Assembly (NCBI GenBank): GCA_003224135.1
Contig: QHYO01000120.1
Location: 1 to 6,071, forward strand
Origin: Acidobacteriota bacterium
Lineage (GTDB): Bacteria > Acidobacteriota > Terriglobia > Acidiferrales > UBA7541
Length of the DNA stretch: 6,071 bases
Reading direction: 5' to 3'
A program made the position numbers and the translations under genes. Below are positions 1 through 6,071 of the stretch, piece after piece. The stretch's first letter is position 1, and each line of letters opens with the position of its first letter. Below the pieces are notes generated by a model, which saw only the letters and a program-made list of their open reading frames with translations, was not told the origin of the DNA and made no database searches.

Positions 1-1
1 G

Positions 2-127
2 GAAAGTTCGCACAAATACCGACTGGAGGAACCCCCTGAAATGGCGGCGCGCGCAGGATTTCGCCAAATCGCGCAGTGGGTGGACGACGAATGGCCGTTT
101 GCTCAGAATCTTTGGATCGTGGAGTGA
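2..127 (+). CDS. egtD: C-terminal end of EgtD-like L-histidine N-alpha-methyltransferase (partial)
   Basis: Frame 2 of the plus strand is open from the window edge to a TGA at 125-127, giving 41 residues. The fragment begins E-S-S-H-K-Y. This resembles the conserved E-x-S-x-K-F/Y segment of EgtD, whose Glu and Ser contact the histidine substrate in the mycobacterial enzyme. It then has the family's usual tail: a short helix ending A-A-R-A-G-F, a Q-W-V-D-D-E segment, and a final strand (W-P-F-A-Q-N-L-W-I-V-E). EgtD uses S-adenosylmethionine to trimethylate the histidine alpha-amine, giving hercynine, the first step of ergothioneine synthesis in the cytoplasm. Only the C-terminus is visible, so the SAM-binding domain and any egtB partner lie outside the window. 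The stop is 4 bases from the convergent GH57 stop. The assignment rests on a short motif and general tail similarity; a related SAM methyltransferase of the DUF2260 type is the alternative. Confidence 0.68.
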   Translation, partial: ESSHKYRLEEPPEMAARAGFRQIAQWVDDEWPFAQNLWIVE

Positions 128-131
128 ACCG

Positions 132-2171
132 TTAGATCGCTTCGATTCGCCAGACAACGCGCGCCGACAACACTTTTTGAGTGCTCAGCCGCCAGCGCGC
201 CAGAATTTGCGAGCCCTGATACACGCGCTCAAAACCTTCTTCGGATTCCGAAACCGTCTCGATTGGCGCAATCCAGAAATTATCCGTTCCAGGGGCGTGG
301 AGCGTGATCCTGACTTTCTGCCAGCCGTCCTCCATATGCAGAATCGGACCGGGCAATTCGCCGCTGAACCGCACACCTTGCGGACCAGAAGCAGTTTCGA
401 AGAATCGATCTCTCTGCATTGGGGCAAGCAGGTTCACGACAGTTTCAATGCCGACCATCACTGCACGGTCAACGGGTTGCTTGAGCTTGAGCCCGACTTC
501 ACAGGAAACTTCGCAACCATTCGGCGCGGGCCCAAACGAAAACCGTTTCGTGACGTCAACAGAAACCGCTCCTTCTCCCCCTTGATTCGCACCGATCAAT
601 GTCTGGCGATACAACTCCGCCTGATGTGGCGCGGAAGCACGTACCGAAAATTCGCCGCCCGCAAAACTCGCATTTTCGTTCAATTGCAAACACTCATAGT
701 CCTGTTGCGTTCGCTTAGGATCGAATACAAGAATCCGAAACGCATGACGCGCCCAACGGTCATATCTCAAGAATCGTTCGAGGTTTGGCTCTTTTACGCG
801 AGTTTGCTCGTGGATCGAAATCACGGCGCCCGTCGCGTTTTGCGATGCGTTGCGCAATCGCGCGTGGTACGCCTCTGGACGGCGTTGCATGGAGTTCACA
901 AGCGTTGCCGCCTTCAAACGAAAATCCAGCGCCGCAAGCGTTCCACCATCCGAGGGCTTGAGTAGCGCCTGATATTCCGGTCCAGTAAACAGCAGTTCGT
1001 TTTTCCCGTCGGTGTCGTAATCGAGCAATTCCACGCGCGCGATTTGTCCACCGGGCGTAAGTCTGTCCGCCGGGCCTCCGCGCGGATCAAGCTGCGCCAA
1101 ATCTCCGTGCGCAGGTGCGGCGCGTAGAGACCACCGAACACTCCGTGCCAATACGCGTCGTTGCATTGCGCGCGGAGAAGCAACTCGCGTGCCTCTGCGA
1201 TTTCCTGCGCGGGCTTCGTTTCCGTGCGCCGCTGTGGCACAGCTGCAAGCCGCGTGCCGGCGCGAAGCATTTTCTTATGGAGCAGATTCGCTTCAGGATA
1301 TTTGCGGATGTCGCATTCCGGTTGGTAACGCCCACTCCGCCATTTCCGGGTACGACGCCGTCGGCAGGTCGGCGCGGCCCAGCGGCGAATGAGTCTTCGC
1401 GTACTCTCCCGGGGGTGTAACGCTCAGCCAATCCGAATTTCTTTCGAGCGCCGTCAGAAATTCTCCGAGCCAACGATTTTGATAGCAATGCTCGAACGTG
1501 CCCGGCCACACGCCGAATTTTTCCATGTCATCGCCAAAGACAGCCACGCCGTCCGGATGCATCGCCGCCGCTTCGCGCAGGTATTGAATCACCTCCTCCA
1601 CTCTGCCAAACGGCACCAGGTACCGCAGCGCTTTTTGTCCCGCAAACAGCCGCACAGCTTTGCCACGGTCTTCCGCTTGGTACAATGCGAAGAGTTCGGA
1701 CGGCTCGAAGCCCGCCAGAAAATGAAAGTCGTCCACCAGCGTGTAATTCACGTGCGACGTGGCCAGTATGGATGGCATTTGCGGCTCCCACACGCGTTCG
1801 GCGAGCCACGCGCCGCATGGCCTTTCGCCGAAATGTTGTTCGAGGTACGAAGAGAACCGTTCGATCTGTTCGCGCTGGTCTTCCGGGGGAATCACCGCAA
1901 GAATTGGCTCATAAAATCCGCCGCCCACCATTTCTGCCTGCTTTTGCTTCACCAGTAATCGCAACAATTCAAAATATTCAGGGTGATTTACTTCGATCCA
2001 CGAAAGCAGCGGTCCCGAATAGTGCAGCGCGGCACGAATTCCGGGATGTTTTTCCAGCTGTTGGAGGAAGGGAAGATAAGCACGCTGGTAGCAGCGCTCG
2101 AAAACCTCTTCAAAATTTCCGACGGGCTGATGCGCGTGAAGCAAGAAAGAGAAATGAAATTTTTCCGGCAC
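132..2171 (-). pseudogene. GH57 4-alpha-glucanotransferase/alpha-amylase gene, frameshifted (DUF1925 and DUF1926 domains)
   Basis: The gene reads from a GTG at 2171 (an in-frame TGA lies just upstream; a weak GGAG sits about 13 bases before it) to a TAA at 132-134. The N-terminal part (292 codons, to the stop at 1293) has the GH57 motifs: HAHQP (residues 12-16), GGGFYEPIL (83-91), GAWLAERVWEP with nucleophile Glu125, and FGDDMEKFG with acid Asp214 or 215. These positions match Glu123 and Asp214 of the Thermococcus litoralis enzyme. After W-A-L-P-T (~1321) the family sequence resumes in another frame as K-Y-P-E-A-N-L-L-H-K-K-M-L and A-Q-C-N-D-A-Y-W-H-G-V-F-G-G-L-Y. Near 1065-1082 it returns to the first frame and stays open through the beta-rich DUF1925/DUF1926 region to the end. 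The family's segment of roughly 35-40 residues before KYPE, usually containing an F-L-R-G-G-F-W-R-like stretch, is not found. The intact enzyme would transfer or cleave alpha-1,4-glucan chains. Sequencing or assembly error is the alternative to true decay. Confidence 0.85.
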
Positions 2172-2261
2172 GGGGCGTCTTTGGCTCCGTCCTTAATCAT
2201 ACCGTGAGCATTGTCGTTAGAAGGCTGTGCACGCGGCGGCTGCTACCAGGTTCGCAACGAT

Positions 2262-4037
2262 TTACTGCGTCGTGTGCTTGCTCACCCAGTTTCCGACCGC
2301 CGTCAATATTTCCGGCGCGATCGTCTCCTCGATTGCTCCGTATAACGCAGGCGAACCGGATTGCGCCTTCTGAAACAGGTGATTCACGCCCTCGATTTCC
2401 ACTAGCATAAAATCTTTGTTGCCGCTCGACTCATAAGCTTTTCGAAGTAACGGTACGTTTTCTGTAGAATCTACTTGCAGGTCGCGGTCGCCGCTGAGCG
2501 CCAACACCGGACACTTCAGTTTCTCGAGCGCGGGCGCCGGATCGTAGTCTAGGAACTCTCGGAACCACGGCGAACTCATCATCCGGATCTGTGCTTGCAG
2601 TGCAGCTGGCGGCATTGCGGCTCCCAGCCCGCTCTGTTCGACCAGGGTTCTGAGTCTGCGCTCCAAGGCCGCAGCGTCTTTCTCTTCGCGCACCGCTCTG
2701 TACGCCTTACGGTCAAATTCCAGACTGCGGGTAATTTGCTCCTCCGCAAGGCCGCCTGCGCGCGCGATCAGTTCTGATTGTCGCAGCAGCGTCCTCTCGC
2801 CCGTAGTCGCGGGTGTGGCGAGCAGCACCATCCAATTGAGATCATTGGAACGCGTCGCCACCAGCGCGCCGAGAATTCCCCCTTCGCTGTGGCCAATGAT
2901 GCCCAGTCGTTTTACATCCACTTCTTTTCGCGATTTCAGGTAACCGAAGGCCGCCTGCGCGTCTTGTGTGAAATTCTCCATCGTCGCATCGGCGTAGTTT
3001 CCCGTCGATTTGGCAATACCGCGCTTGTCATACCGCAAAACCGCGATGCCGCGTTTCGTCAAAAAATCAGCAAGCACCAGAAAAGGCTTGTGCCCTGCGA
3101 TGGTTTCGTCGCGATCGTTCGGTCCCGACCCACCGACCAGGAGAGCCGCAGGAAACGGTCCCGCACCTTGCGGCAGTGTCAGCGTTGCGGCAAGGGCTAG
3201 TTTTCCATCGCCCGCCGCAAACGAAACTTCCTCTTCCTTGTACGGATACGGCTTCGCCGGGTTTTGCGGGCGCCGCAATTCCAGGATTTTGTCTGACCGC
3301 CGGAAATCCAGCGTTTCAAGGTTTCCGTTCTGGCTCCAGTGTCCTGCGATCTCGTTTTTTGCGGCGTTCAGTGCTCCGTTGTATTCCGCGCCGAACGCCG
3401 GAAGTTCAAATTTCACCTGTCCCGCCTGCTCGGTCACGTGCGACGCAGGAATTCCCTGGATTCCCTGATCCAGGCTATCCACCGCCGCAGTCAGTTGTCC
3501 CTTTTCATCATGCGAGAGATGAAGTTGCAGGCGCATTCTCATGTTACCGGTCTCGATAGCTCCCTGCCACGTCCCTTCAACTTTAGAAACTGATCCCGCT
3601 GTCAAGCGCTCTTCCGCGCCCGCCGCACGTTTTTCGAATCGCAACGGCAAACCCGTGCCGCCCTGCTCCCAGAGTCCCCGGATCATTTTGCGGTCTGGCA
3701 GAATTTTTCCTTGAAATTGCGCGCCTACAGAGGTCAATTCGAACCGTAACGTGTCTTCGCTCCGCGTCACCTTCGAAGCTTCCATTCCGTAGACCGCCTG
3801 GTCCAGACTGTCCACCGCCGCGTGCCATTCGCCATGCGTATCCTTTGACAAATGCAGCACCAGGTGTAACTGCGTTTCCCCGACCTGCAACACGCCGCTC
3901 CAGTCTCCTTCAAGCGGAGCGGGATGCGTCGCGGCGGCGCTCTTTCTGGCGCTCGCCGATTGTTGCGCGAGCGCGGCGGCGCCGAAGCCACACGCAAGCA
4001 AAGCGACGCACGCGATCATTGGGCTGGTTCTTTTCAC
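2262..4037 (-). CDS. Secreted serine alpha/beta-hydrolase with duplicated N-terminal domain
   Basis: The protein has 591 residues from a GTG at 4037. I chose this start because AGGA lies 9-10 bases upstream and the product then opens with a signal peptide (V-K-R-T-S-P, a hydrophobic core, then A-L-A before Q25). An upstream extension to 4163 is basic and lacks such features. A lipobox-like L-L-A-C at 13-16 leaves lipoprotein export possible. Residues 42-135 and 153-246 are two copies of one beta-rich domain, each with L/V-E-G-x-W near its start and an identical AAVDSLDQ (73-80 and 184-191). The alpha/beta-hydrolase follows: GGSGPNDRD (302-310), nucleophile Ser384 in GHSEGG, likely acid Asp517 or 519 in SGDRD, and His553 in GVNHLF. 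This is the COG1073-like esterase or serine aminopeptidase S33 type of fold; the substrate cannot be read from sequence. The protein probably acts in the periplasm or at the cell envelope. It lies 90 bases upstream of the GH57 gene on the same strand, so cotranscription is possible. Confidence 0.88.
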   Translation of the reverse strand: MKRTSPMIACVALLACGFGAAALAQQSASARKSAAATHPAPLEGDWSGVLQVGETQLHLVLHLSKDTHGEWHAAVDSLDQAVYGMEASKVTRSEDTLRFELTSVGAQFQGKILPDRKMIRGLWEQGGTGLPLRFEKRAAGAEERLTAGSVSKVEGTWQGAIETGNMRMRLQLHLSHDEKGQLTAAVDSLDQGIQGIPASHVTEQAGQVKFELPAFGAEYNGALNAAKNEIAGHWSQNGNLETLDFRRSDKILELRRPQNPAKPYPYKEEEVSFAAGDGKLALAATLTLPQGAGPFPAALLVGGSGPNDRDETIAGHKPFLVLADFLTKRGIAVLRYDKRGIAKSTGNYADATMENFTQDAQAAFGYLKSRKEVDVKRLGIIGHSEGGILGALVATRSNDLNWMVLLATPATTGERTLLRQSELIARAGGLAEEQITRSLEFDRKAYRAVREEKDAAALERRLRTLVEQSGLGAAMPPAALQAQIRMMSSPWFREFLDYDPAPALEKLKCPVLALSGDRDLQVDSTENVPLLRKAYESSGNKDFMLVEIEGVNHLFQKAQSGSPALYGAIEETIAPEILTAVGNWVSKHTTQ

Positions 4038-4133
4038 GAGATCATTTCCTGCCGGCGATGCTCCTCTAACGGGACCGTGAACGCGCCGAGCACCGGATAG
4101 CCGCCTTCGCATAGATGTCAGTATCACGGACAG

Positions 4134-4157
4134 GGTTGGCGACCTTGGTCTCCAACC
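4134..4157. repeat. Inverted repeat upstream of the secreted hydrolase
   Basis: GGTTGG (4134-4139) and CCAACC (4152-4157) form the outer arms. GACC (4141-4144) and GGTC (4147-4150) form the inner arms. One C/T mismatch separates the two blocks and a TT forms the centre, so 10 of 11 positions pair. It lies 97 bases before the GTG of the hydrolase and just beyond the intron remnant's 3' end. No T-tract follows on either strand, so it does not look like an ordinary Rho-independent terminator. It could be an operator-like palindrome, an RNA hairpin in the hydrolase leader, or part of the sequence flanking the intron. Function is unknown. Confidence 0.5.
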
Positions 4158-4207
4158 TCCCACAAAGGTCGGCGCTAATCGGCATAGGGGGAACGATTGC
4201 CCGTCCT

Positions 4208-4414
4208 CCGCCGAGTAGGCCCGAGGAGTTGCACCTCGGGCCGCTCACAGAACCGGACGTAAGTCTCTCGACTTATCACGGCTCGTGCCACCCATCGAAG
4301 ACTGCCGCCTTCCGCCGAGACCAGCGAGTTCTTTTGCGCTTCGCTACCCTTCACCTCCATCAGGTTGGGGCAGGACTTGCACCCGCTAGCTGCCGAACAT
4401 GCACGGCGTACCAC
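4208..4414 (-). ncRNA. Group II intron remnant (domains V and VI, no reverse transcriptase), probably class IIC
   Basis: On the minus strand, 4284 down to 4249 reads as domain V. It starts GAGCCGTG, has an AAGTC/GACTT stem closed by a GAGA (GNRA) tetraloop (4267-4270), and ends ACGTCCGGTTCT, whose CGGTTC pairs back with GAGCCG. Next comes an 8-bp hairpin, GCCCGAGG/CCTCGGGC with a 7-base loop (4219-4241), in the domain VI position, and then CTACTCGG, typical of bacterial intron 3' ends. The 5' part has an intron-like GCTAGCGGGTGCAAGTCC segment (4390-4373). About 207 bases remain against roughly 2 kb for an intact element, and no maturase frame exists, so it cannot be self-mobile. The 5' end is uncertain: GTGGT at 4414 or GTGCATG at 4404. 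It directly follows the ferredoxin terminator's T-tract, as class IIC introns do. No clear bulged branch-point A is visible in domain VI. The short open frame across this stretch is presumably spurious. Confidence 0.75.
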
Positions 4415-4441
4415 AAAAAAACGGCACGCCTTGGCGCGCCG
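4415..4441 (-). terminator. Rho-independent terminator of the ferredoxin gene
   Basis: On the minus strand, CGGCGCGCC (4441-4433) and GGCGTGCCG (4430-4422) pair over 9 positions, including one G-U. A T7 tract (4421-4415) follows at once. The literal loop is only 2 bases, so the top pair probably opens to give an 8-bp stem with a 4-base loop. It lies 30 bases after the ferredoxin TAA. It is also the probable structural target of the adjoining intron remnant. Confidence 0.88.
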
Positions 4442-4471
4442 CTTTAATGCCTTGATCCTCTGTTTCTTCCC

Positions 4472-4735
4472 TTACTTTTTCGCGTACCACTCCGAGTTCG
4501 TCGCCGTAAATGCCTGCCACTTCTCCGGCAAATCCTCCAGAGCAAAAATCGCCGTCACGGGACACACCGGCACGCATGCTCCGCAGTCGATACATTCCGT
4601 CGGATTGATATAAAGCTGCGTCACGCCCTCGTGTTCCGGTTCGTCTTTACGCGGATGGATACAGTCCACCGGGCACACGTCCACGCAGGCGGTGTCCTTC
4701 GTGCCGATACACGGCTCGGCAATCACATAAGCCAT
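4472..4735 (-). CDS. 7Fe-type ferredoxin ([3Fe-4S] plus [4Fe-4S])
   Basis: The protein has 87 residues from an ATG at 4735, preceded by a strong AAAGGAG with the usual spacing. Cysteines lie at 9, 17, 21 and 25, then 48, 51, 54 and 58 (C-I-D-C-G-A-C-V-P-V-C-P). By alignment with Azotobacter ferredoxin I, Cys9, Cys17 and Cys58 would bind a [3Fe-4S] cluster and Cys21, Cys48, Cys51 and Cys54 a [4Fe-4S] cluster; Cys25 would be the semi-conserved free one. The position where 8Fe ferredoxins have the second cysteine of the first motif is Thr12, which supports the 7Fe form. The C-terminal tail (E-D-L-P-E-K-W-Q-A-F, N-S-E-W) is the short version of the family's extension. It is a soluble cytoplasmic one-electron carrier; the redox partner is not visible. 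It appears monocistronic, with its own terminator. A 2x[4Fe-4S] form is less likely. Confidence 0.93.
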   Translation of the reverse strand: MAYVIAEPCIGTKDTACVDVCPVDCIHPRKDEPEHEGVTQLYINPTECIDCGACVPVCPVTAIFALEDLPEKWQAFTATNSEWYAKK

Positions 4736-4892
4736 TCAACTTCTCCTTTGCTCAATTCCACTGGCCCTCGGCTCGCATAACGCCGCGGCATAATCTGTTT
4801 GCGCTTACGGGCGGTCCGAAAGGCTCACTTTGTAAGTGTACCCGTCGGCCTATCGTTTCTCAACTCTTCCGCCAGAATGCGCTGCGCCATAT

Positions 4893-4921
4893 TTTCTAGG
4901 CGCTTAACGGTATTGTTTCAA
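4893..4921 (-). promoter_or_regulatory. Possible sigma70-type promoter for the ferredoxin gene
   Basis: On the minus strand a TTGAAA (4921-4916) is followed after exactly 17 bases by TAGAAA (4898-4893). They match 5 of 6 and 4 of 6 positions of the -35 and -10 consensus. The implied leader to the ATG at 4735 is about 150 bases. It contains a nested inverted repeat: ACGGG/CCCGT outside and CACTT/AAGTG inside, roughly 4814-4852. This is a weak call from pattern alone; no comparable plus-strand promoter stood out for the divergent hydrolase. Confidence 0.3.
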
Positions 4922-4974
4922 ACGGCGCTTCTTGTTTAGCCTGTGTTTGTACCTTATTCATTTCGAGAGGGCTC

Positions 4975-5685
4975 ATGTTCGATCTCAAAGGCAATCGCAT
5001 TACCTATTTCGGCCACAGCACTTTTTCCGTCACAACGCCCTCAGGCCAGGTCGCTCTCATCGATCCATGGGTCATGACCAATCCTCGCTGTCCCGAGTCA
5101 CTGAAGAAACTCGATCGTCTCGACGCGATTTTTCTCACTCACGCTCACTCTGACCATTTGGGCGATCTCGTCGCGCTCGCCAGAAAATTCCGCCCGAAAC
5201 TCGTGGCGAGTTTCGAGACCGGTCTCTGGCTTCTAAGCAAAGGTTTCCAGGAAGTCTCTCCCATGAACAAGGGCGGCTGGCAGCAGGTTGGCGATTTTCG
5301 CGTCAACATGACCCACGCGATGCATTCGAACTCCATCGAGGATGATGGCAAGGTCGTATACGGTGGCGAGCCGGCTGGCTACATCGTTGCTTTACCCGGT
5401 GGAGTCACCATTTATCACGCCGGAGACACGGCTCTGTTCGGCGACATGAAGCTCATCGGCGAACTCTATCAGCCGGTGATCGCGATGCTTCCCATTGGCG
5501 ATCTCTACACCATGGGACCGCGCGAAGCGGCCTGCGCAATTCGGCTTCTGGGCGTCAAACACGTCATTCCCATGCATTACGCGACGTTTCCCGCACTCAC
5601 CGGCACTCCGGAGGCCCTCAGCCGCGAAACGAAAGATGTTTCTGGCCTCACCCTGCACGCCCTGAAGCCAGGCGAGTCGCTCTGA
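4975..5685 (+). CDS. UPF0173-type metal-dependent hydrolase (metallo-beta-lactamase fold)
   Basis: The protein has 236 residues from an ATG at 4975, with a GAGAGG ribosome-binding site 4-5 bases upstream, and is full length for this family. The N-terminus reads I-T-Y-F-G-H-S-T-F-S-V, then L-I-D-P-W, the usual opening strands. The metal site is complete: THAHSDH (His56, His58, Asp60, His61), His114 in the M-T-H-A-M-H-S segment, Asp151 in HAGDT, and His201 in P-M-H-Y-A-T-F. This metal-binding set would hold one or two divalent ions in a cytoplasmic hydrolase. No signal peptide is visible. UPF0173/YtkL-like proteins lack an established physiological substrate, so the reaction is left open. The gene is divergent from the ferredoxin gene across a 239-bp spacer and is followed 134 bases later by another plus-strand gene. 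I see no terminator between them. Confidence 0.92.
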   Translation: MFDLKGNRITYFGHSTFSVTTPSGQVALIDPWVMTNPRCPESLKKLDRLDAIFLTHAHSDHLGDLVALARKFRPKLVASFETGLWLLSKGFQEVSPMNKGGWQQVGDFRVNMTHAMHSNSIEDDGKVVYGGEPAGYIVALPGGVTIYHAGDTALFGDMKLIGELYQPVIAMLPIGDLYTMGPREAACAIRLLGVKHVIPMHYATFPALTGTPEALSRETKDVSGLTLHALKPGESL

Positions 5686-5819
5686 TCCGGCACACCCGCG
5701 ACACTGCGTTTGCTTTTCCTGGACACGCTGCACCGGCTGTGGTTTACGCACTCTCCAGAAACTGTGCTACAAGCTAGGATTCATCTTCGTCTTGTCGCTT
5801 CAACTAGGTCGGTAAATCA
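5686..5819. other. Intergenic spacer between the two plus-strand genes
   Basis: The 134 bases after the metallo-hydrolase stop hold no open frame with a plausible start, no hairpin with a T-tract, and no repeat that I can see. The absence of a terminator leaves read-through into the membrane-protein gene possible, but the spacing is wide for a tight operon. Confidence 0.45.
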
Positions 5820-6071
5820 ATGAACTCTTTCAATACACTTACGCCACAAGGTGCCTGGAGTTCCGGAAAGCTTCTCATCGCCAGCCACGACGCAATTCTC
5901 CCGCCGTGCTGCATCAAATGCGAGCGCCCTGCCGAACCGGACTTCTTCCCCAAAAAGTTCCGTTGGCATCCGCAGTGGCTTTACATTTTTGTTCTGATCG
6001 CGCTGCTCATTTACCTCGTCCTTTCTCTCTCAATCAGCAAGCGCATGAAGCTGCAGCTTCCTCTCTGCGCT
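5820..6071 (+). CDS. Membrane protein with N-terminal cysteine knuckle, partial (hypothetical)
   Basis: An open frame starts at the ATG at 5820 and runs 84 codons off the window end. The upstream match to a ribosome-binding site is weak (TAGGTCGG, 7 bases before the ATG). Residues 1-29 are polar and unremarkable. C-C-I-K-C at 30-34 then gives a C-x-x-C knuckle, followed by a basic F-P-K-K-F-R-W-H-P-Q segment. One strong transmembrane helix follows at about residues 53-71 (W-L-Y-I-F-V-L-I-A-L-L-I-Y-L-V-L-S-L), then S-K-R-M-K-L and P-L-C-A. The layout (cysteine pair, aromatic W-H-P, helix, basic residues, then a third cysteine) resembles uncharacterised small membrane proteins of Acidobacteriota and relatives. 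I infer a possible metal-binding site but assign no function. With only the first part visible, further helices may follow. Confidence 0.72.
   Translation, partial: MNSFNTLTPQGAWSSGKLLIASHDAILPPCCIKCERPAEPDFFPKKFRWHPQWLYIFVLIALLIYLVLSLSISKRMKLQLPLCA

Noticed and set aside
99..965. Long plus-strand open frame opposite the GH57 C-terminal region
   Set aside because: Its translation is low-complexity in character, rich in Arg and Phe, with no recognisable motif. It lies entirely antisense to a region with clear DUF1926-type protein sequence.
1293..1325. Programmed ribosomal frameshift in the GH57 gene
   Set aside because: There is no slippery heptamer or following structure that I can see, a block of conserved protein seems absent at the junction, and a second lesion follows downstream.
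2185..2207. TATGAT -10-like element before the GH57 start
   Set aside because: The hexamer matches 5 of 6, but no acceptable -35 lies 16-18 bases upstream and no extended -10 TG is present. It is too weak to list as a promoter.
1685..2410. Plus-strand open frame of 241 codons spanning the GH57 start and the hydrolase end
   Set aside because: It is Arg/Pro-rich, crosses two real genes on the other strand and has no ribosome-binding site or family motif, so it is an antisense shadow.
4038..4163. N-terminal extension of the secreted hydrolase to an upstream start
   Set aside because: The extra 42 residues are basic and precede a complete signal peptide. A good ribosome-binding site lies just before the GTG at 4037, and the extension overlaps the inverted repeat.
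4175..4414. Minus-strand 79-codon open frame over the intron remnant
   Set aside because: It is a translation of domain V and neighbouring RNA structure; similar spurious proteins are commonly annotated over group II intron ends.
4932..4974. TTGTTT and TATTCA as a plus-strand promoter for the metallo-hydrolase
   Set aside because: Each hexamer matches only 3 of 6 and the -10 would lie almost on the ribosome-binding site.

Overview
This is a bacterial chromosomal window of roughly 55-58% G+C. I infer an Acidobacteriota-type genome, from the style of the secreted hydrolase, the long-form GH57 glucanotransferase and the small membrane protein with a cysteine knuckle. No rRNA, tRNA or taxonomic marker is present to prove this. 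I see no CRISPR array, tRNA, rRNA, phage gene or intact transposase.

Layout, left to right. Positions 1-127 (+) hold the last 41 codons of an EgtD-like histidine methyltransferase. It converges, with 4 bases between stop codons, on a broken GH57 4-alpha-glucanotransferase gene (132-2171, -). That gene carries two frame changes; the first sits where a block of conserved protein also appears to be missing. Upstream of it on the same strand lies a complete secreted serine alpha/beta-hydrolase (2262-4037, -) with a tandemly duplicated N-terminal domain. Positions 4038-4207 hold leader sequence with a strong inverted repeat. Positions ~4208-4414 (-) hold a short group II intron remnant with a clear domain V and a domain VI hairpin but no reverse transcriptase. 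It abuts the terminator (4415-4441) of a 7Fe-type ferredoxin gene (4472-4735, -). A 239-bp divergent spacer with a possible ferredoxin promoter follows. Next come a UPF0173-type metallo-beta-lactamase-fold hydrolase (4975-5685, +) and the start of a one-pass membrane protein (5820 to the window end, +).

The genes look like ordinary housekeeping and accessory metabolism (alpha-glucan remodelling, ergothioneine-type chemistry, electron transfer, hydrolysis). They do not form an evident single pathway. The most notable points are the decayed glucanotransferase and the intron remnant placed directly behind a Rho-independent terminator, the site preference of class IIC introns. I found no convincing previously undescribed system.
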